Shown here: piece after piece, positions 7,698-16,454 of the stretch
Layout: each line of letters starts with the position of its first letter
Position numbering within the stretch: position 1 is the stretch's first letter
Assembly (NCBI GenBank): GCA_002441445.1
Contig: DJWC01000119.1
Span: 25,362-57,950 of the forward strand
Length of the DNA: 32,589 bases
Direction of reading: 5' to 3'
Source: Pusillimonas sp. UBA6240
Lineage (GTDB): Bacteria > Pseudomonadota > Gammaproteobacteria > Burkholderiales > Burkholderiaceae_B
Notes under the pieces: model-generated
The model's database searches: none
Told to the model about the DNA's origin: nothing
Seen by the model: only the letters and a program-made list of their open reading frames with translations
Position numbers and translations under genes: made by a program

Positions 7698-8977
7698 TCG
7701 TTTCATCTTTATTGTTGCTGCTGGTTTTGGGTGTACCGATAGCCGTCGCCTTTGCGCTGGTGGTCATAGCCAATGCCGAGGCATGGAATATCGACCCGTT
7801 CTCCCTGGCAGCCATGCCGTTCGATACTGTGTCGAATTTTTCCCTGCTGGCGATCCCACTCTTTCTTCTGGTGGGCGAGCTGATGAATCGCGGTGGGCTG
7901 GTCCGCCAGCTTACAGCGGTTTGCGATCTGTTCATGTCGCGCATTCGGGCTCCTATGGGCCATATCATGGTGCTGGCCAGTGCATTGATGGGGGCCATTA
8001 CCGGATCGTCGGTGGCGACCGTGGCCGCCATTGGCGGTACGGTGGGAGTGGAAATGCGCCAGCGCGGTTATCCCCGCGGGTATACGGCGGCGCTGAATGC
8101 GGCAACCGGCTTGCTGGGTGTGCTGATTCCACCTTCGATTCCGCTGATTCTGTACGGCGCAATTGTCGGCGTGTCGATCACCAATCTGTTCATTGCCTCT
8201 ATCGTGCCGGGTATTTTGACCATTATTGTCTTTTCGTTGATCCATGCAGTCATTTCCCGGCGGGTATTGACGGGCGGGCAGGAATCGTTGCCGCAGGCGC
8301 CTGTGATTGCAAAAAGCGCGGGACCAACCAGGAAACTGCGAGTACTGGTGCGCGCGATACCGGCCCTGATGCTGCCGGTACTGGTGCTGGGTGGCATCTA
8401 TTCCGGCGTATTCACCGCCACCGAGGCGGCGGCAGTAGCCGGCATCTACGCGTTGGCGGTCACAATGCTGACGCGTCAGGCTTCAACCAGCGACCTGAAG
8501 AAAATACTGGAGCATGCCGCACTGGCGTCTGCCGCGATTCTGGCCATCATTGCGTTCACCAGCATTTTCAACAGGGCAATGATTCTGGAACGGGTGCCGC
8601 AATCCATTACCGAGATCGCGACCAGCTTCACAGGCAGCCCCATCCTGTTTTTGCTGGCGGTGAATGTCGCTCTGCTGCTGATCGGCATGTTCATGGAGAC
8701 TAACGCCGCGACCTTGCTGATGGGACCTTTGCTGGCGCCTGCCGCTGTCAATTATGGAATAGACCCGGTGCATTTCGGAGTGATGCTGGTCACCAATATC
8801 GAGATCGGGCTGTTGACGCCGCCGCTGGCCGCCAATCTGTATGTCGCCCAGCGCACCAACGAAGCGAAACTGACGGAAATGTTCGGCTTTGTGATGTGGT
8901 TCCTGGGCGGATCGCTGGTTGTTCTGGCCCTGATTACTTTCGTACCTGCGTTGACGACGTGGTATCAATTTCTTTGA
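7694..8977 (+). CDS. dctM: TRAP transporter large membrane subunit DctM
   Basis: This 427-residue, strongly hydrophobic protein has about a dozen membrane segments and the DctM-type repeats, including IPLFLLVGELMNRGGL, GSSVATVAAIGG and LLGVLIPPSIPLILYG. The ATG at 7694 is chosen because it overlaps the dctQ stop in an ATGA junction and starts at the normal DctM position (MIVSSLLLLL); an upstream in-frame ATG at 7652 lies inside dctQ. It is the sodium-driven translocating subunit that pairs with DctQ and receives ligand from DctP. Confidence 0.94.
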   Translation: MIVSSLLLLLVLGVPIAVAFALVVIANAEAWNIDPFSLAAMPFDTVSNFSLLAIPLFLLVGELMNRGGLVRQLTAVCDLFMSRIRAPMGHIMVLASALMGAITGSSVATVAAIGGTVGVEMRQRGYPRGYTAALNAATGLLGVLIPPSIPLILYGAIVGVSITNLFIASIVPGILTIIVFSLIHAVISRRVLTGGQESLPQAPVIAKSAGPTRKLRVLVRAIPALMLPVLVLGGIYSGVFTATEAAAVAGIYALAVTMLTRQASTSDLKKILEHAALASAAILAIIAFTSIFNRAMILERVPQSITEIATSFTGSPILFLLAVNVALLLIGMFMETNAATLLMGPLLAPAAVNYGIDPVHFGVMLVTNIEIGLLTPPLAANLYVAQRTNEAKLTEMFGFVMWFLGGSLVVLALITFVPALTTWYQFL

Positions 8978-8992
8978 AATAGGTTTGATTAA

Positions 8993-10102
8993 ATGTCTGC
9001 TATACCTGAATTCGCCCGGGCTGCCGTTTTAAGGAAGTTCAAGGATCCGCTGAAAATCGAAGATGTTCCCATCCCAAAATATGTGGAGCCGCGCGCCGCG
9101 CTGGTCAAGATGGAGGCCTGCTCGATTTGCGGCACCGATGTTCACCTGTGGCAGGGATCGCTATCGCTCAAGGTAGATCTGCCGGTGATCATCGGCCATG
9201 AAATGGTCGGACGCATTGTGACCCTGGGCGAAGGCGTGCGCAATGATTCGGTGGGGCAGGAGCTGAAGGTGGGCGACCGCATTGTTTATACCCATACGTC
9301 CTGCGGAAGCTGCTTTTACTGCACAACGGCGCGCCAGCCCACATTGTGCTCGCACCGCCGCGCCTACATGTACGAAACCATGGAAAAATCGCCGTATCTG
9401 ATGGGAGGTTTCTCGGAGTACGGATATGTGCTGCCCGAGTCCGGCCGGCTGAAGGTGCCCGATAGCGTGTCCAGCGAGCTGGCCAGCCTGTCCAGCTGCG
9501 CCTTGCGTTCGGTTATGAATGCCATGTCGCAGATCGGGAAGATCGAGCCCTATGAGACCGTGGTCGTCCAGGGAGCAGGACCCTTGGGGCTGCTGGCGAC
9601 GGCCAATGCCAAAGTGCGCGGGGCGCGCAGGATCATCGTCATTGGGTCGCCCGCCGCCCGCCTGGAAATGGCGCGCGAATTCGGCGCCGATGAATGCATT
9701 CCCGTGGAAGGCACGACGGCGGACGAGCGCCTGGAACGCGTGCTGGCCTTGACCGACGGGCGCGGCGCCGACATTGTCATGGAGTTTACCGGCGTTCCGG
9801 CCGCCTTCAATGAGGGTCTGCAATTGGCGCGCAAGGGAGCGAAATATCTGATCGTGGGGCAGCTGGGCGAAGGCAGGACTGAAATACAGCCCTCGATGAT
9901 CGTGAAGAAGAATATCAATGTCATCGGTTCGTTCTCGGGCGATGCGCGCAGCTACTCACTGGCGCTGCAGTTCATCGAGAAGCACCAGAAACAGTTCCCT
10001 TTTGAAAAGATGATTACCGGGCGCTACAAACTGGACGATGTGAACCTGGCGATGGAACGCATGAAGAACTATCAGGAAATCAAGCCTGTCATCAGTTTTT
10101 AA
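8993..10102 (+). CDS. Zinc-dependent medium-chain alcohol dehydrogenase
   Basis: This 369-residue protein has a GroES-like N-domain with the catalytic zinc ligands Cys46 (CSICGTD) and His69-Glu70 (GHE). A structural zinc lobe uses Cys104, Cys107, Cys110 and Cys119; eight residues separate the last two, one more than the common spacing. The Rossmann domain carries VVQGAGPLGLLA. It would oxidise an alcohol to an aldehyde or ketone with NAD(P). It starts 15 bp after dctM. With the aldehyde dehydrogenase at the operon head it can form a two-step alcohol-to-acid oxidation. It resembles the threonine/sorbitol dehydrogenase branch, but the substrate is unknown. Confidence 0.9.
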   Translation: MSAIPEFARAAVLRKFKDPLKIEDVPIPKYVEPRAALVKMEACSICGTDVHLWQGSLSLKVDLPVIIGHEMVGRIVTLGEGVRNDSVGQELKVGDRIVYTHTSCGSCFYCTTARQPTLCSHRRAYMYETMEKSPYLMGGFSEYGYVLPESGRLKVPDSVSSELASLSSCALRSVMNAMSQIGKIEPYETVVVQGAGPLGLLATANAKVRGARRIIVIGSPAARLEMAREFGADECIPVEGTTADERLERVLALTDGRGADIVMEFTGVPAAFNEGLQLARKGAKYLIVGQLGEGRTEIQPSMIVKKNINVIGSFSGDARSYSLALQFIEKHQKQFPFEKMITGRYKLDDVNLAMERMKNYQEIKPVISF

Positions 10103-10117
10103 AAGCCAGGATTCGTA

Positions 10118-11314
10118 ATGAAAAAATTTGACCCTAGGCTGGATGGGCCGCTGAAGGACGTGCGGGTGCTGGATTTATCGCGCCTGGTGGCGGGCAATAT
10201 GCTCACCTTGTTCCTGGCGGATTTCGGGGCCGACGTCATCAAGATCGAACGCGACGGCAAGGGCGACGATCTGCGCAATTGGCGCGAAGCGGATGAGCCC
10301 ATCTACTGGAAGGTATATGGGCGCAACAAACGGTCGGTCGTACTGGACCTGAAGTCGGACGAGGGTTTGTCGGTATTGAAGCGCCTCGTCCGCCACTCCG
10401 ACGTGCTGGTCGAGAATTTCGTACCGGGCGGCCTGGAAAAAATGGGTCTCGCGCCCGAACTGCTGCTGGAGCTGAATCCCCGGCTGGTCATCGTGCGGGT
10501 ATCGGGCTGGGGGCAGACCGGGCCGTATAGCCGCAAGCCTGGTTTTGGCACCTTGGTGGAGGCGATGTCGGGCTTCGCTTATCTGAATGGCTATGCCGAT
10601 AAACCACCGGTGTTGCCGCCTCTGGCCCTGGCCGACATGATCGCAGGCATTTACGGCGCGGCCGGCGTCATGACCGCGTTACGGGTGGCGGAAAAAGAAG
10701 GGAAGGGCCAGGTGGTGGATCTTTCCCTGTTCGAGCCTATCTTCTCCTTTATTTCGTCGGAAGCCCTAAAGTTCCAGTTGGTGGGCGAACCGACGTTACG
10801 GTCGGGAAACCAGTCGTCGCACACGGCGCCGCGCAACGTCTATTTATGCAGCGATGGCAAGTACGTGGCGATGTCCGGCTCGATGCAGTCGATGGCCATG
10901 CGCATTTTCGATACCATAGGGCGCCCCGAGCTAAAGACGCACGAGAAGTTCCGCGATAATGATGCGCGGGTAAAACATAGGGATGAGCTGGACGAGATCA
11001 TTGGCGCTTTCATAGCGCAGCGCACGCAGCAGGAAAACCTGGCGATCTTCGAGGCGGCCGGCGTGACTGTCGGGCCGGTCTGCTCGGTCGCCGATCTGGT
11101 TGATCATCCCTACGTAGTGGGCCGCGAGGCGGTAGTAGCGGTAGAAGATACCGATCTGGGCCACATCACCACCCATAATATTATCCCGCGCCTTAGCGCG
11201 ACCCCTGGCGGTTTCCGCCGTCCCGCCCCAAAGCTGGGCGAGCATACGGCGCAGGTCCTGCAGGAACTCGAGCAACTGGATGCAGTTCAACAAGACGAGC
11301 GTAGCCATGTCTGA
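10118..11314 (+). CDS. CaiB/BaiF family (class III) CoA-transferase
   Basis: This 398-residue protein carries the family opening VRVLDLSRLVAGNM and FGADVIKIERDGKGDDLR, with Asp173 in ALADMIAGIYG aligning with the catalytic Asp. It differs clearly from the CoA-transferase at 380-1588, so this is not a recent duplication. It begins 15 bp after the alcohol dehydrogenase behind a CAGGA site, and its end overlaps the lyase start by 8 bp. Coupling to a CitE-like lyase is the arrangement seen in pathways that activate a hydroxy-dicarboxylate with CoA and then split it, such as citramalate or malate routes. That parallel is inference. Confidence 0.91.
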   Translation: MKKFDPRLDGPLKDVRVLDLSRLVAGNMLTLFLADFGADVIKIERDGKGDDLRNWREADEPIYWKVYGRNKRSVVLDLKSDEGLSVLKRLVRHSDVLVENFVPGGLEKMGLAPELLLELNPRLVIVRVSGWGQTGPYSRKPGFGTLVEAMSGFAYLNGYADKPPVLPPLALADMIAGIYGAAGVMTALRVAEKEGKGQVVDLSLFEPIFSFISSEALKFQLVGEPTLRSGNQSSHTAPRNVYLCSDGKYVAMSGSMQSMAMRIFDTIGRPELKTHEKFRDNDARVKHRDELDEIIGAFIAQRTQQENLAIFEAAGVTVGPVCSVADLVDHPYVVGREAVVAVEDTDLGHITTHNIIPRLSATPGGFRRPAPKLGEHTAQVLQELEQLDAVQQDERSHV

Positions 11315-12221
11315 TATTCACCTTTGGCGGTCCATATTGTTCGTGCCCGCCACCAATGACCGTTTCGTGGAAAGCGCGCTGCGCCGGCCGGCCGATGTGC
11401 TGCAAATCGATCTCGAAGACAGTGTTGCGCCGGACGATAAGGCGCTCGCCCGCAGCCGCGTGCGCGACATCGCCCGCAAGTTCGTTGCGGCCGGCTACGA
11501 TGTGACGGTGCGCATCAATCGGCCATGGCGCCTGGCGCTGCCCGATATCGAGCAGTCTGTCAGCGCCGACGTCGCAGCGCTGACCCTGCCTAAAGTGCCT
11601 GACGCTTCATATGTTCGCTTCATCGGCGAAATCCTCGACGAATGCGAAGCGGAGCAGGGCCTGGCGCCAGGGCATACCCGGCTGATCGCCATGGTGGAGG
11701 ATGCGGAAGGGCTGGCCAACATGGCCGAAATCGCCGCAGCCGGCCCGCGGATCTGTGGCATGATCGTGGGCGCTGAAGATTTGGCCGCCAACATGCGGAT
11801 GGCCGTTACCGACGATGCGCTGTACATTCCCAATGCGATGGCTGTGGCGTCATGCAGGCGCGCTGGTATCGTTCCCATCGGCTTTGTCGGGTCGGTGGCC
11901 GATTTCAAGGACGAGAACGAGTTCCGCGACAGGATCAGGCGCGCGCGCGGCCTGGGTTTCGATGCTGCATTTTGCATACATCCCAGGCAGGTCGACATTG
12001 TGAACGAAGAATTCGCACCCAAGCCCGCCGATGTTGAAATCGCCAATCAATTGATCGCCGAGTTCGAAAAGCAGAAGGCGCTGGGCAGAGCGGCATGCAC
12101 TTTCAATGGCCGCATGGTGGACCTGCCGGTGGTGCTGCAGGCACGCCAGCTGGTAGAGCGATATGACGCCTACCGGCAGCTAAAAAGCCGAAGAGGGGGT
12201 CGGACACCTCACGCAGTATGA
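11307..12221 (+). CDS. HpcH/HpaI (CitE-like) acyl-CoA lyase/aldolase
   Basis: With the ATG at 11307 the protein has 304 residues, begins MSDIHLWRSILFVPATND as CitE-like lyases do, and overlaps the CoA-transferase by 8 bp; an in-frame ATG 27 bp upstream has a weaker site. Family residues are Glu37-Asp38 in LEDSVAPDDK, Arg69 in VRINRP, Glu131 in MVEDAEG, and Glu157-Asp158 in GAEDLA, the latter set forming the Mg2+ site. FCIHPRQV follows near the C-terminus. CitE-like enzymes cleave beta-hydroxyacyl-CoAs such as citramalyl-CoA or malyl-CoA into a short acyl-CoA and a 2-oxo acid. Its stop overlaps the LysR start (ATGA). Confidence 0.9.
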   Translation: MSDIHLWRSILFVPATNDRFVESALRRPADVLQIDLEDSVAPDDKALARSRVRDIARKFVAAGYDVTVRINRPWRLALPDIEQSVSADVAALTLPKVPDASYVRFIGEILDECEAEQGLAPGHTRLIAMVEDAEGLANMAEIAAAGPRICGMIVGAEDLAANMRMAVTDDALYIPNAMAVASCRRAGIVPIGFVGSVADFKDENEFRDRIRRARGLGFDAAFCIHPRQVDIVNEEFAPKPADVEIANQLIAEFEKQKALGRAACTFNGRMVDLPVVLQARQLVERYDAYRQLKSRRGGRTPHAV

Positions 12222-13165
12222 ACCTACGTCAGCTATCGTACTTTATCGCAGTCGCCGAACATCGCTCTATCATCAAGGCAGCGCAACTGCTGCACATATC
12301 GCAGCCGGCCATCAGTACGCAGATCAAACTCCTGGAAGAGGAACTGGAGGTCCAATTGTTCGAGCGGCGCCAGGACGGCACTATCCTGACGCCCGAGGGC
12401 AAAGAGTTTTTTAGTTATGCGCGCGTGGCGCTGGACACGCTGGATGCCGGCAAGGCCAATTTGCGTTCTCACAAGGTTACCGAAGTCGGAACCGTGACCG
12501 TAGGCATCCCTGGGTCCCTAAGCCCCTTGCTGACCCTGTCCTTGATCGAGCAGGTGCGCCAGCGTTGTCCCAACATCAAAATAAAGGTCGTAACCGGCCT
12601 GTCCGGCCACGTGGCGAAATGGATCATGGATGGCACCATCGATTTTGGCTTGGTGTACAGCAGTTCCGATGTCATGGGCCTGGATTTCGAACTGCTGATG
12701 ACCGAGCATCTGTTTTTGGCGGTGCACAGAAAGAATGCCGCAGCGGTGCGGGATATGTGCGTGAATGGCGGTATTTCCGTCGCCAATCTGCGTCATGTTC
12801 CATTGGTGATGCCCAGCCGCGAACACGGCCTGCGGGCGCTTGTCGAAAAAGTGTCATCCGCCGTCGGCGTAAAGCTGCATGTACACACTGAATTGGATGC
12901 GCCCGAACTGCTGCTGGAGTGCGTGCTGCGAAGCACCGACGCCACCATACTGTCGTTAGCGGCATTGAGGAACATACGCATCCCGCAAGAAGATATCGTC
13001 ACCGCCCATATTATCGATCCCGTTATCGAACGTCGGGTATGCGTAGCCTATGCCTCTGACAGACCGTTGACCCGCACCGCCCGCCGGGTAGAAGTTATCC
13101 TGCGAGACCTGCTGAAGGCCGAATCCGCCGCAGGCTGGTGGCGATTCGCCACCTTCAACGAGTGA
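12218..13165 (+). CDS. LysR family transcriptional regulator, last gene of the operon
   Basis: This 315-residue LysR protein has a helix-turn-helix at residues 1-60 (LRQLSYFIAVAEHRSIIKAA, then SQPAISTQIKLLEEEL) and a periplasmic-binding-like effector domain of the CbL/NAC type. The ATG overlaps the lyase stop codon (ATGA), so it is translated as part of the catabolic operon rather than from a divergent promoter, which is the more usual LysR arrangement. This suggests positive feedback on the aldehyde dehydrogenase operon. The effector is unknown. Confidence 0.92.
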   Translation: MNLRQLSYFIAVAEHRSIIKAAQLLHISQPAISTQIKLLEEELEVQLFERRQDGTILTPEGKEFFSYARVALDTLDAGKANLRSHKVTEVGTVTVGIPGSLSPLLTLSLIEQVRQRCPNIKIKVVTGLSGHVAKWIMDGTIDFGLVYSSSDVMGLDFELLMTEHLFLAVHRKNAAAVRDMCVNGGISVANLRHVPLVMPSREHGLRALVEKVSSAVGVKLHVHTELDAPELLLECVLRSTDATILSLAALRNIRIPQEDIVTAHIIDPVIERRVCVAYASDRPLTRTARRVEVILRDLLKAESAAGWWRFATFNE

Positions 13166-13395
13166 TTCTTATTCGGCTATCGGCTGGCGTTTGTCGCGTT
13201 CTGTAACATCGACGGGCCTGGCGACAGGCGAGGGGATTCCCGCTCGGACATTTCACAAAACGCAGCAGTTGCAGAGTTCATGGCTCCAGCCGCAGTATAA
13301 ACCTGGCGCCCGGCGCCGAAGGACCATGCGGATCAATAGGCACGTCAGGTGCTGAGCCCCTGGCGACTCCAATCGCTCAGGTACAGGCAGGCGCC

Positions 13396-13752
13396 ATGGA
13401 ACTCTTCAACAAATTACCCGGCTTCGTTCGCAGTCCGCCCGGATTGGAGCGCATCTTGCTCCGGCGCATGCCGGCCATCTTCGCCATCGGCGCGGCCTTG
13501 CTGACGGCGCCGTCGGTGCTGCTGCGTATGCTCGATTGGGTATGGGGCATGCGGGAGCAGGGTGCGCCGCCGCTGGCGGCGCTCATACACATCGTGGACA
13601 TTTACGCAATGAGCGCGCTCTTGCTCCATTTCAATCTGGTGCTGGTCACGACCATCGGAGCCTTCATCGTGATGGTGATGAAAGGTCCGGCCTACGTCGC
13701 CGACGCGTATCCGCTCATAGAAGCCGACAGTCCGGCAAGGACGCAGGAATAG
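13396..13752 (+). CDS. Small two-helix inner membrane protein, unknown function
   Basis: I do not recognise this 118-residue protein. It has a basic N-terminus (residues 1-26, LERILLRRMP), two predicted membrane segments (about 27-46 and 70-94), and a short polar tail ending ARTQE. The ATG follows AGGCAGG. It stands alone: 230 bp from the preceding LysR gene and convergent with the amidohydrolase gene. The upstream 13166-13395 contains two GGCGCC palindromes (13305-13310, 13312-13317) and a stem CTGAGC/GCTCAG (13352-13357 with 13375-13380) near the ribosome site. Positive-inside charge predicts both ends in the cytoplasm. Coding status is likely, given the membrane pattern and ribosome site. 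Confidence 0.65.
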   Translation: MELFNKLPGFVRSPPGLERILLRRMPAIFAIGAALLTAPSVLLRMLDWVWGMREQGAPPLAALIHIVDIYAMSALLLHFNLVLVTTIGAFIVMVMKGPAYVADAYPLIEADSPARTQE

Positions 13753-13783
13753 AGGCATGTGCGCCGGCATTTCTATTACTTTA

Positions 13784-13799
13784 CATAATACACATTATG
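13784..13799. repeat. AT-rich inverted repeat between convergent genes
   Basis: CATAAT at 13784-13789 and ATTATG at 13794-13799 form a perfect 6-bp inverted repeat with a 4-nt spacer, in an AT-rich gap (13753-13851) that contrasts with the GC-rich surroundings. It lies between the ends of two convergent genes and has no obvious T-run, so its role is unclear. Confidence 0.4.
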
Positions 13800-13851
13800 C
13801 GTAATTTAAACCGGCTAAACAGCCCATTCGAAATTATCGCGCGGCTCTGTT

Positions 13852-14736
13852 TCAGCGCTCCGAACTAAAGCCACTCCCCGCTCTTGCCTCCCAGCGGAAC
13901 ACGCGGCGCGCTGTCCTGCCAAGAATCCACTCCTTGTCGCCCGGGGAAAGCGCGGGGTTGTCTTGAATGAAGGACAGCAACTGTAGCCACGAAGCCCCGG
14001 TTTCTTCATGAGTAACATCGCTTGCCCAGAGAACGCGCTCAACGCCATATGTATCCAGCGCACGTAGAAGTTCACGCTGGATGCATTCGCGAGGCTCCCC
14101 AAAATTGCCGAATGCCCTGTGAGCATGGCTCCATTTCAAGAAGGTGTTCGGATAGCGGGCCAGATCCAGGACAGCATTCCAATCCGCTTCGGTCTTGCCC
14201 CAACCACAATGGTCGATGATGAACTGCAGATCGGGAAAGCGTGGCACAAGGTTGCGCATTACTGATCCCGAATCTTTGCTCAACACGCTCAGGGGCAACG
14301 AATAGGCTTGTGCCATGCCCAGCATTTCGTCATACGCACCGGCTGCTAACTCCTGACGCTGCTGCCTATCGCGAAGAACCAGGCGCAAGGATCGGCAGCC
14401 TGGAGAGGATGCAAGGATGGGAATCAAAGAACGCAGATCCGGATCATGGGGGGTAACGCGCTGCAGAAAGGAATATCTCTGCGGATCGTGAATAGCTGCA
14501 GCTTGCGCATAGGGGCTCAACGGGCGATAGGCTCCGTTCTGGAATTGGATGCAGGGAGTTCCCTGATCGTTATCATTTCTACCCCAAAGCTCATCCAGCA
14601 TGACGCTGCGAATGCCCAAGGCATCCATCGCAGCGGCTATCTCTTTCGCTCCCGCGTCCAATGACAGATGCAATTGCGCATCCACGATATCCATGCCGCC
14701 GCGCCGCACCGGGCGCGGTCCAAATATGACGCTCAT
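13852..14736 (-). CDS. Amidohydrolase_2 family metal-dependent hydrolase
   Basis: This 294-residue TIM-barrel protein belongs to the family of decarboxylases and lactonases related to ACMSD and 2-pyrone-4,6-dicarboxylate lactonase. The start at 14736 overlaps the ligase stop (ATGA). The first metal motif, normally H-x-H after strand 1, reads DAQLHL here (Gln21, His23), so the first His is replaced by Gln. His176 in IIDHCGWGK and Asp240 in WASDVTH match later ligand or catalytic positions. It is translated with the acyl-CoA ligase and so probably acts in the same pathway, perhaps opening a ring lactone or decarboxylating. Substrate unknown. Confidence 0.82.
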   Translation of the reverse strand: MSVIFGPRPVRRGGMDIVDAQLHLSLDAGAKEIAAAMDALGIRSVMLDELWGRNDNDQGTPCIQFQNGAYRPLSPYAQAAAIHDPQRYSFLQRVTPHDPDLRSLIPILASSPGCRSLRLVLRDRQQRQELAAGAYDEMLGMAQAYSLPLSVLSKDSGSVMRNLVPRFPDLQFIIDHCGWGKTEADWNAVLDLARYPNTFLKWSHAHRAFGNFGEPRECIQRELLRALDTYGVERVLWASDVTHEETGASWLQLLSFIQDNPALSPGDKEWILGRTARRVFRWEARAGSGFSSER

Positions 14737-16331
14737 GTTCCAGACTCCGGGCATCCCCTCGGCTGCTGAAATGGCTGCAGGCTGTCCCATGCATCGATTA
14801 TGGATGTGTCCGCGAGCAAAGCGTGACGTTCAATCTTTGCCGAGCCTGTCTTAGGCAGGTGGCTACGAAACTCGATATAACGCGGCACCATGAACTTCGG
14901 CAGCTTGGACGCCAGCCACGTATGCAACTGCGCGGCGGAGATCGCGTCCTCGTTTCGAAGCACGGCGATAAGGTAGACGTCATCTTCGAAGTCCCCCGCC
15001 GGAACACCCAGTACGGCGCACTCGACGATTTCAGGATGCCGGGCGGCGATGATCTCGACCTCATGTGCGGAAATATTCTCCCCCCGGCGCCGAATCCGTT
15101 CCTTCATGCGTCCAGCGTAGAAATAGTATCCATCTTCACCAACCCGCATTAAGTCACCGGTATGAAACCACAGCCCACGGAAAGCAGACAATGTCGCTTC
15201 AGGCTTGTTGAAGTAGCCATCCATCATCAGGCCCGGCTTCCTGGGCCGCAATAGGAGCTCGCCAACAGAACCAGCGGGAACCGCCAGCCCCCTGTCATCA
15301 ACCAACATGGCCTCCCATTCATCGCCCGGTTTTCCCGAGGCGCCCAGCACCCGCTGCGGGTATACCGTACTTATCGGCAAGCTGACTTCCGTCATGCCAT
15401 AGGCCTCGACCAACCGGACACCGAAGCGTTCTTCGAACTCCAGATCATGATGTGCGTTGAACATGACCCGAACCTTGTGATTCCTGTCATCATCAGTGTG
15501 CGGCCGGCTCTTGAGAATAGGAGGTATGGTGAAAATTGTGGTGCTGATGGTTGCGTCAGCGTTGCGTACATCCGCCCAGAATGACGAGGCGCTGAATCGG
15601 GCGGCCAGATGCACCTGCGCCCCCAGGAAAAGCGCCGGCAGCACAGCCATTGAGCGTGACATGCCATGAAAGAGTGGCAGCGGCGAGAAAATCGTATCCT
15701 CGGGGGTCATACCCACCGCGTTAATGAAGGTCTGAACCGTCTGAAGAACTTGCGAATGGGGCACTATGACCCCCTTGGATGGGCCCGTCGAACCCGAGGT
15801 ATAGCAAATGAATGCCCTATCGCCGGGGTGGGCGCTGGCCTGTACCGGAGCCCCCGAGGTAATCATTAGATCTTCCCATGCCAGGATGTCCAGGGCGGAC
15901 GGCCCGGCGCAGCCGTTACTGACTATCATGGTAGTCAACTCGCCCCGCTGCTCGGCGGACAAGCCGGAAATCGCAGGAGCCAGATCCACACTGGTAATGA
16001 CGATGCGAGCCTTTACATCACCCACCACATACGCAAGCATCTCCCCGACATACGCTGTATTCACTGGCACACATGTGGCATTGAGCAGCATAAGCGCAAA
16101 CCATGAAAACACGAACTCAGCCGAGTTGTTCAGCATCAACAGCACGGGCTCGCCGGGCGCAACGCCCAGCCGTTTCAGGCCGCGCGCGAAAGCCTGACTG
16201 ATTTCATAGGCTTCGGTGAAGGTATAGCATCGTCCTCCCACCGTCAGAAACGGTTGCTCTGCATAGCGTGATGCCCGGTCAGCCAAAATGTTTCCAAGCA
16301 CGCGCTGTTCGTAGGGAATATCGAGAATCAT
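14733..16331 (-). CDS. AMP-forming acyl-CoA ligase/synthetase
   Basis: This 532-residue adenylate-forming enzyme activates a carboxylic acid with ATP and CoA. The motifs are complete: P-loop YTSGSTGPSKG (177-187), YGMTE (311-315), FHTGD (389-393), hinge-region GRMKERIRRRGENIS (407-421), and Lys499 in KTGSAK, the catalytic lysine for adenylation. It resembles the CaiC/fadD-like crotonobetaine and medium-chain ligase branch. It is transcribed divergently from the LysR gene at 16455, and its stop overlaps the amidohydrolase start. The LysR is therefore its likely regulator. The acid is not identifiable. Confidence 0.92.
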   Translation of the reverse strand: MILDIPYEQRVLGNILADRASRYAEQPFLTVGGRCYTFTEAYEISQAFARGLKRLGVAPGEPVLLMLNNSAEFVFSWFALMLLNATCVPVNTAYVGEMLAYVVGDVKARIVITSVDLAPAISGLSAEQRGELTTMIVSNGCAGPSALDILAWEDLMITSGAPVQASAHPGDRAFICYTSGSTGPSKGVIVPHSQVLQTVQTFINAVGMTPEDTIFSPLPLFHGMSRSMAVLPALFLGAQVHLAARFSASSFWADVRNADATISTTIFTIPPILKSRPHTDDDRNHKVRVMFNAHHDLEFEERFGVRLVEAYGMTEVSLPISTVYPQRVLGASGKPGDEWEAMLVDDRGLAVPAGSVGELLLRPRKPGLMMDGYFNKPEATLSAFRGLWFHTGDLMRVGEDGYYFYAGRMKERIRRRGENISAHEVEIIAARHPEIVECAVLGVPAGDFEDDVYLIAVLRNEDAISAAQLHTWLASKLPKFMVPRYIEFRSHLPKTGSAKIERHALLADTSIIDAWDSLQPFQQPRGCPESGT

Positions 16332-16454
16332 GGTGTTGCTTCGCTCTTGAGTGAGTAGTTTTCCGGCCTGCTTTACTTCGGCTTTTGCACACTGTATAAA
16401 GAGTGCTGCTATTTCGCTAGACTGGTCTTAATATCGCGGGCATACCGAAATCAC

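Noticed and set aside
13301..13395. Possible glycine riboswitch upstream of the small membrane protein
   Set aside because: GCCGAAGGA and CTCAGGTACAG recall pieces of the glycine aptamer, but the matching GGAGAG-type 5' arm is not found and the CTCAG segment pairs with a nearby CTGAG instead. A covariance-model search would decide.
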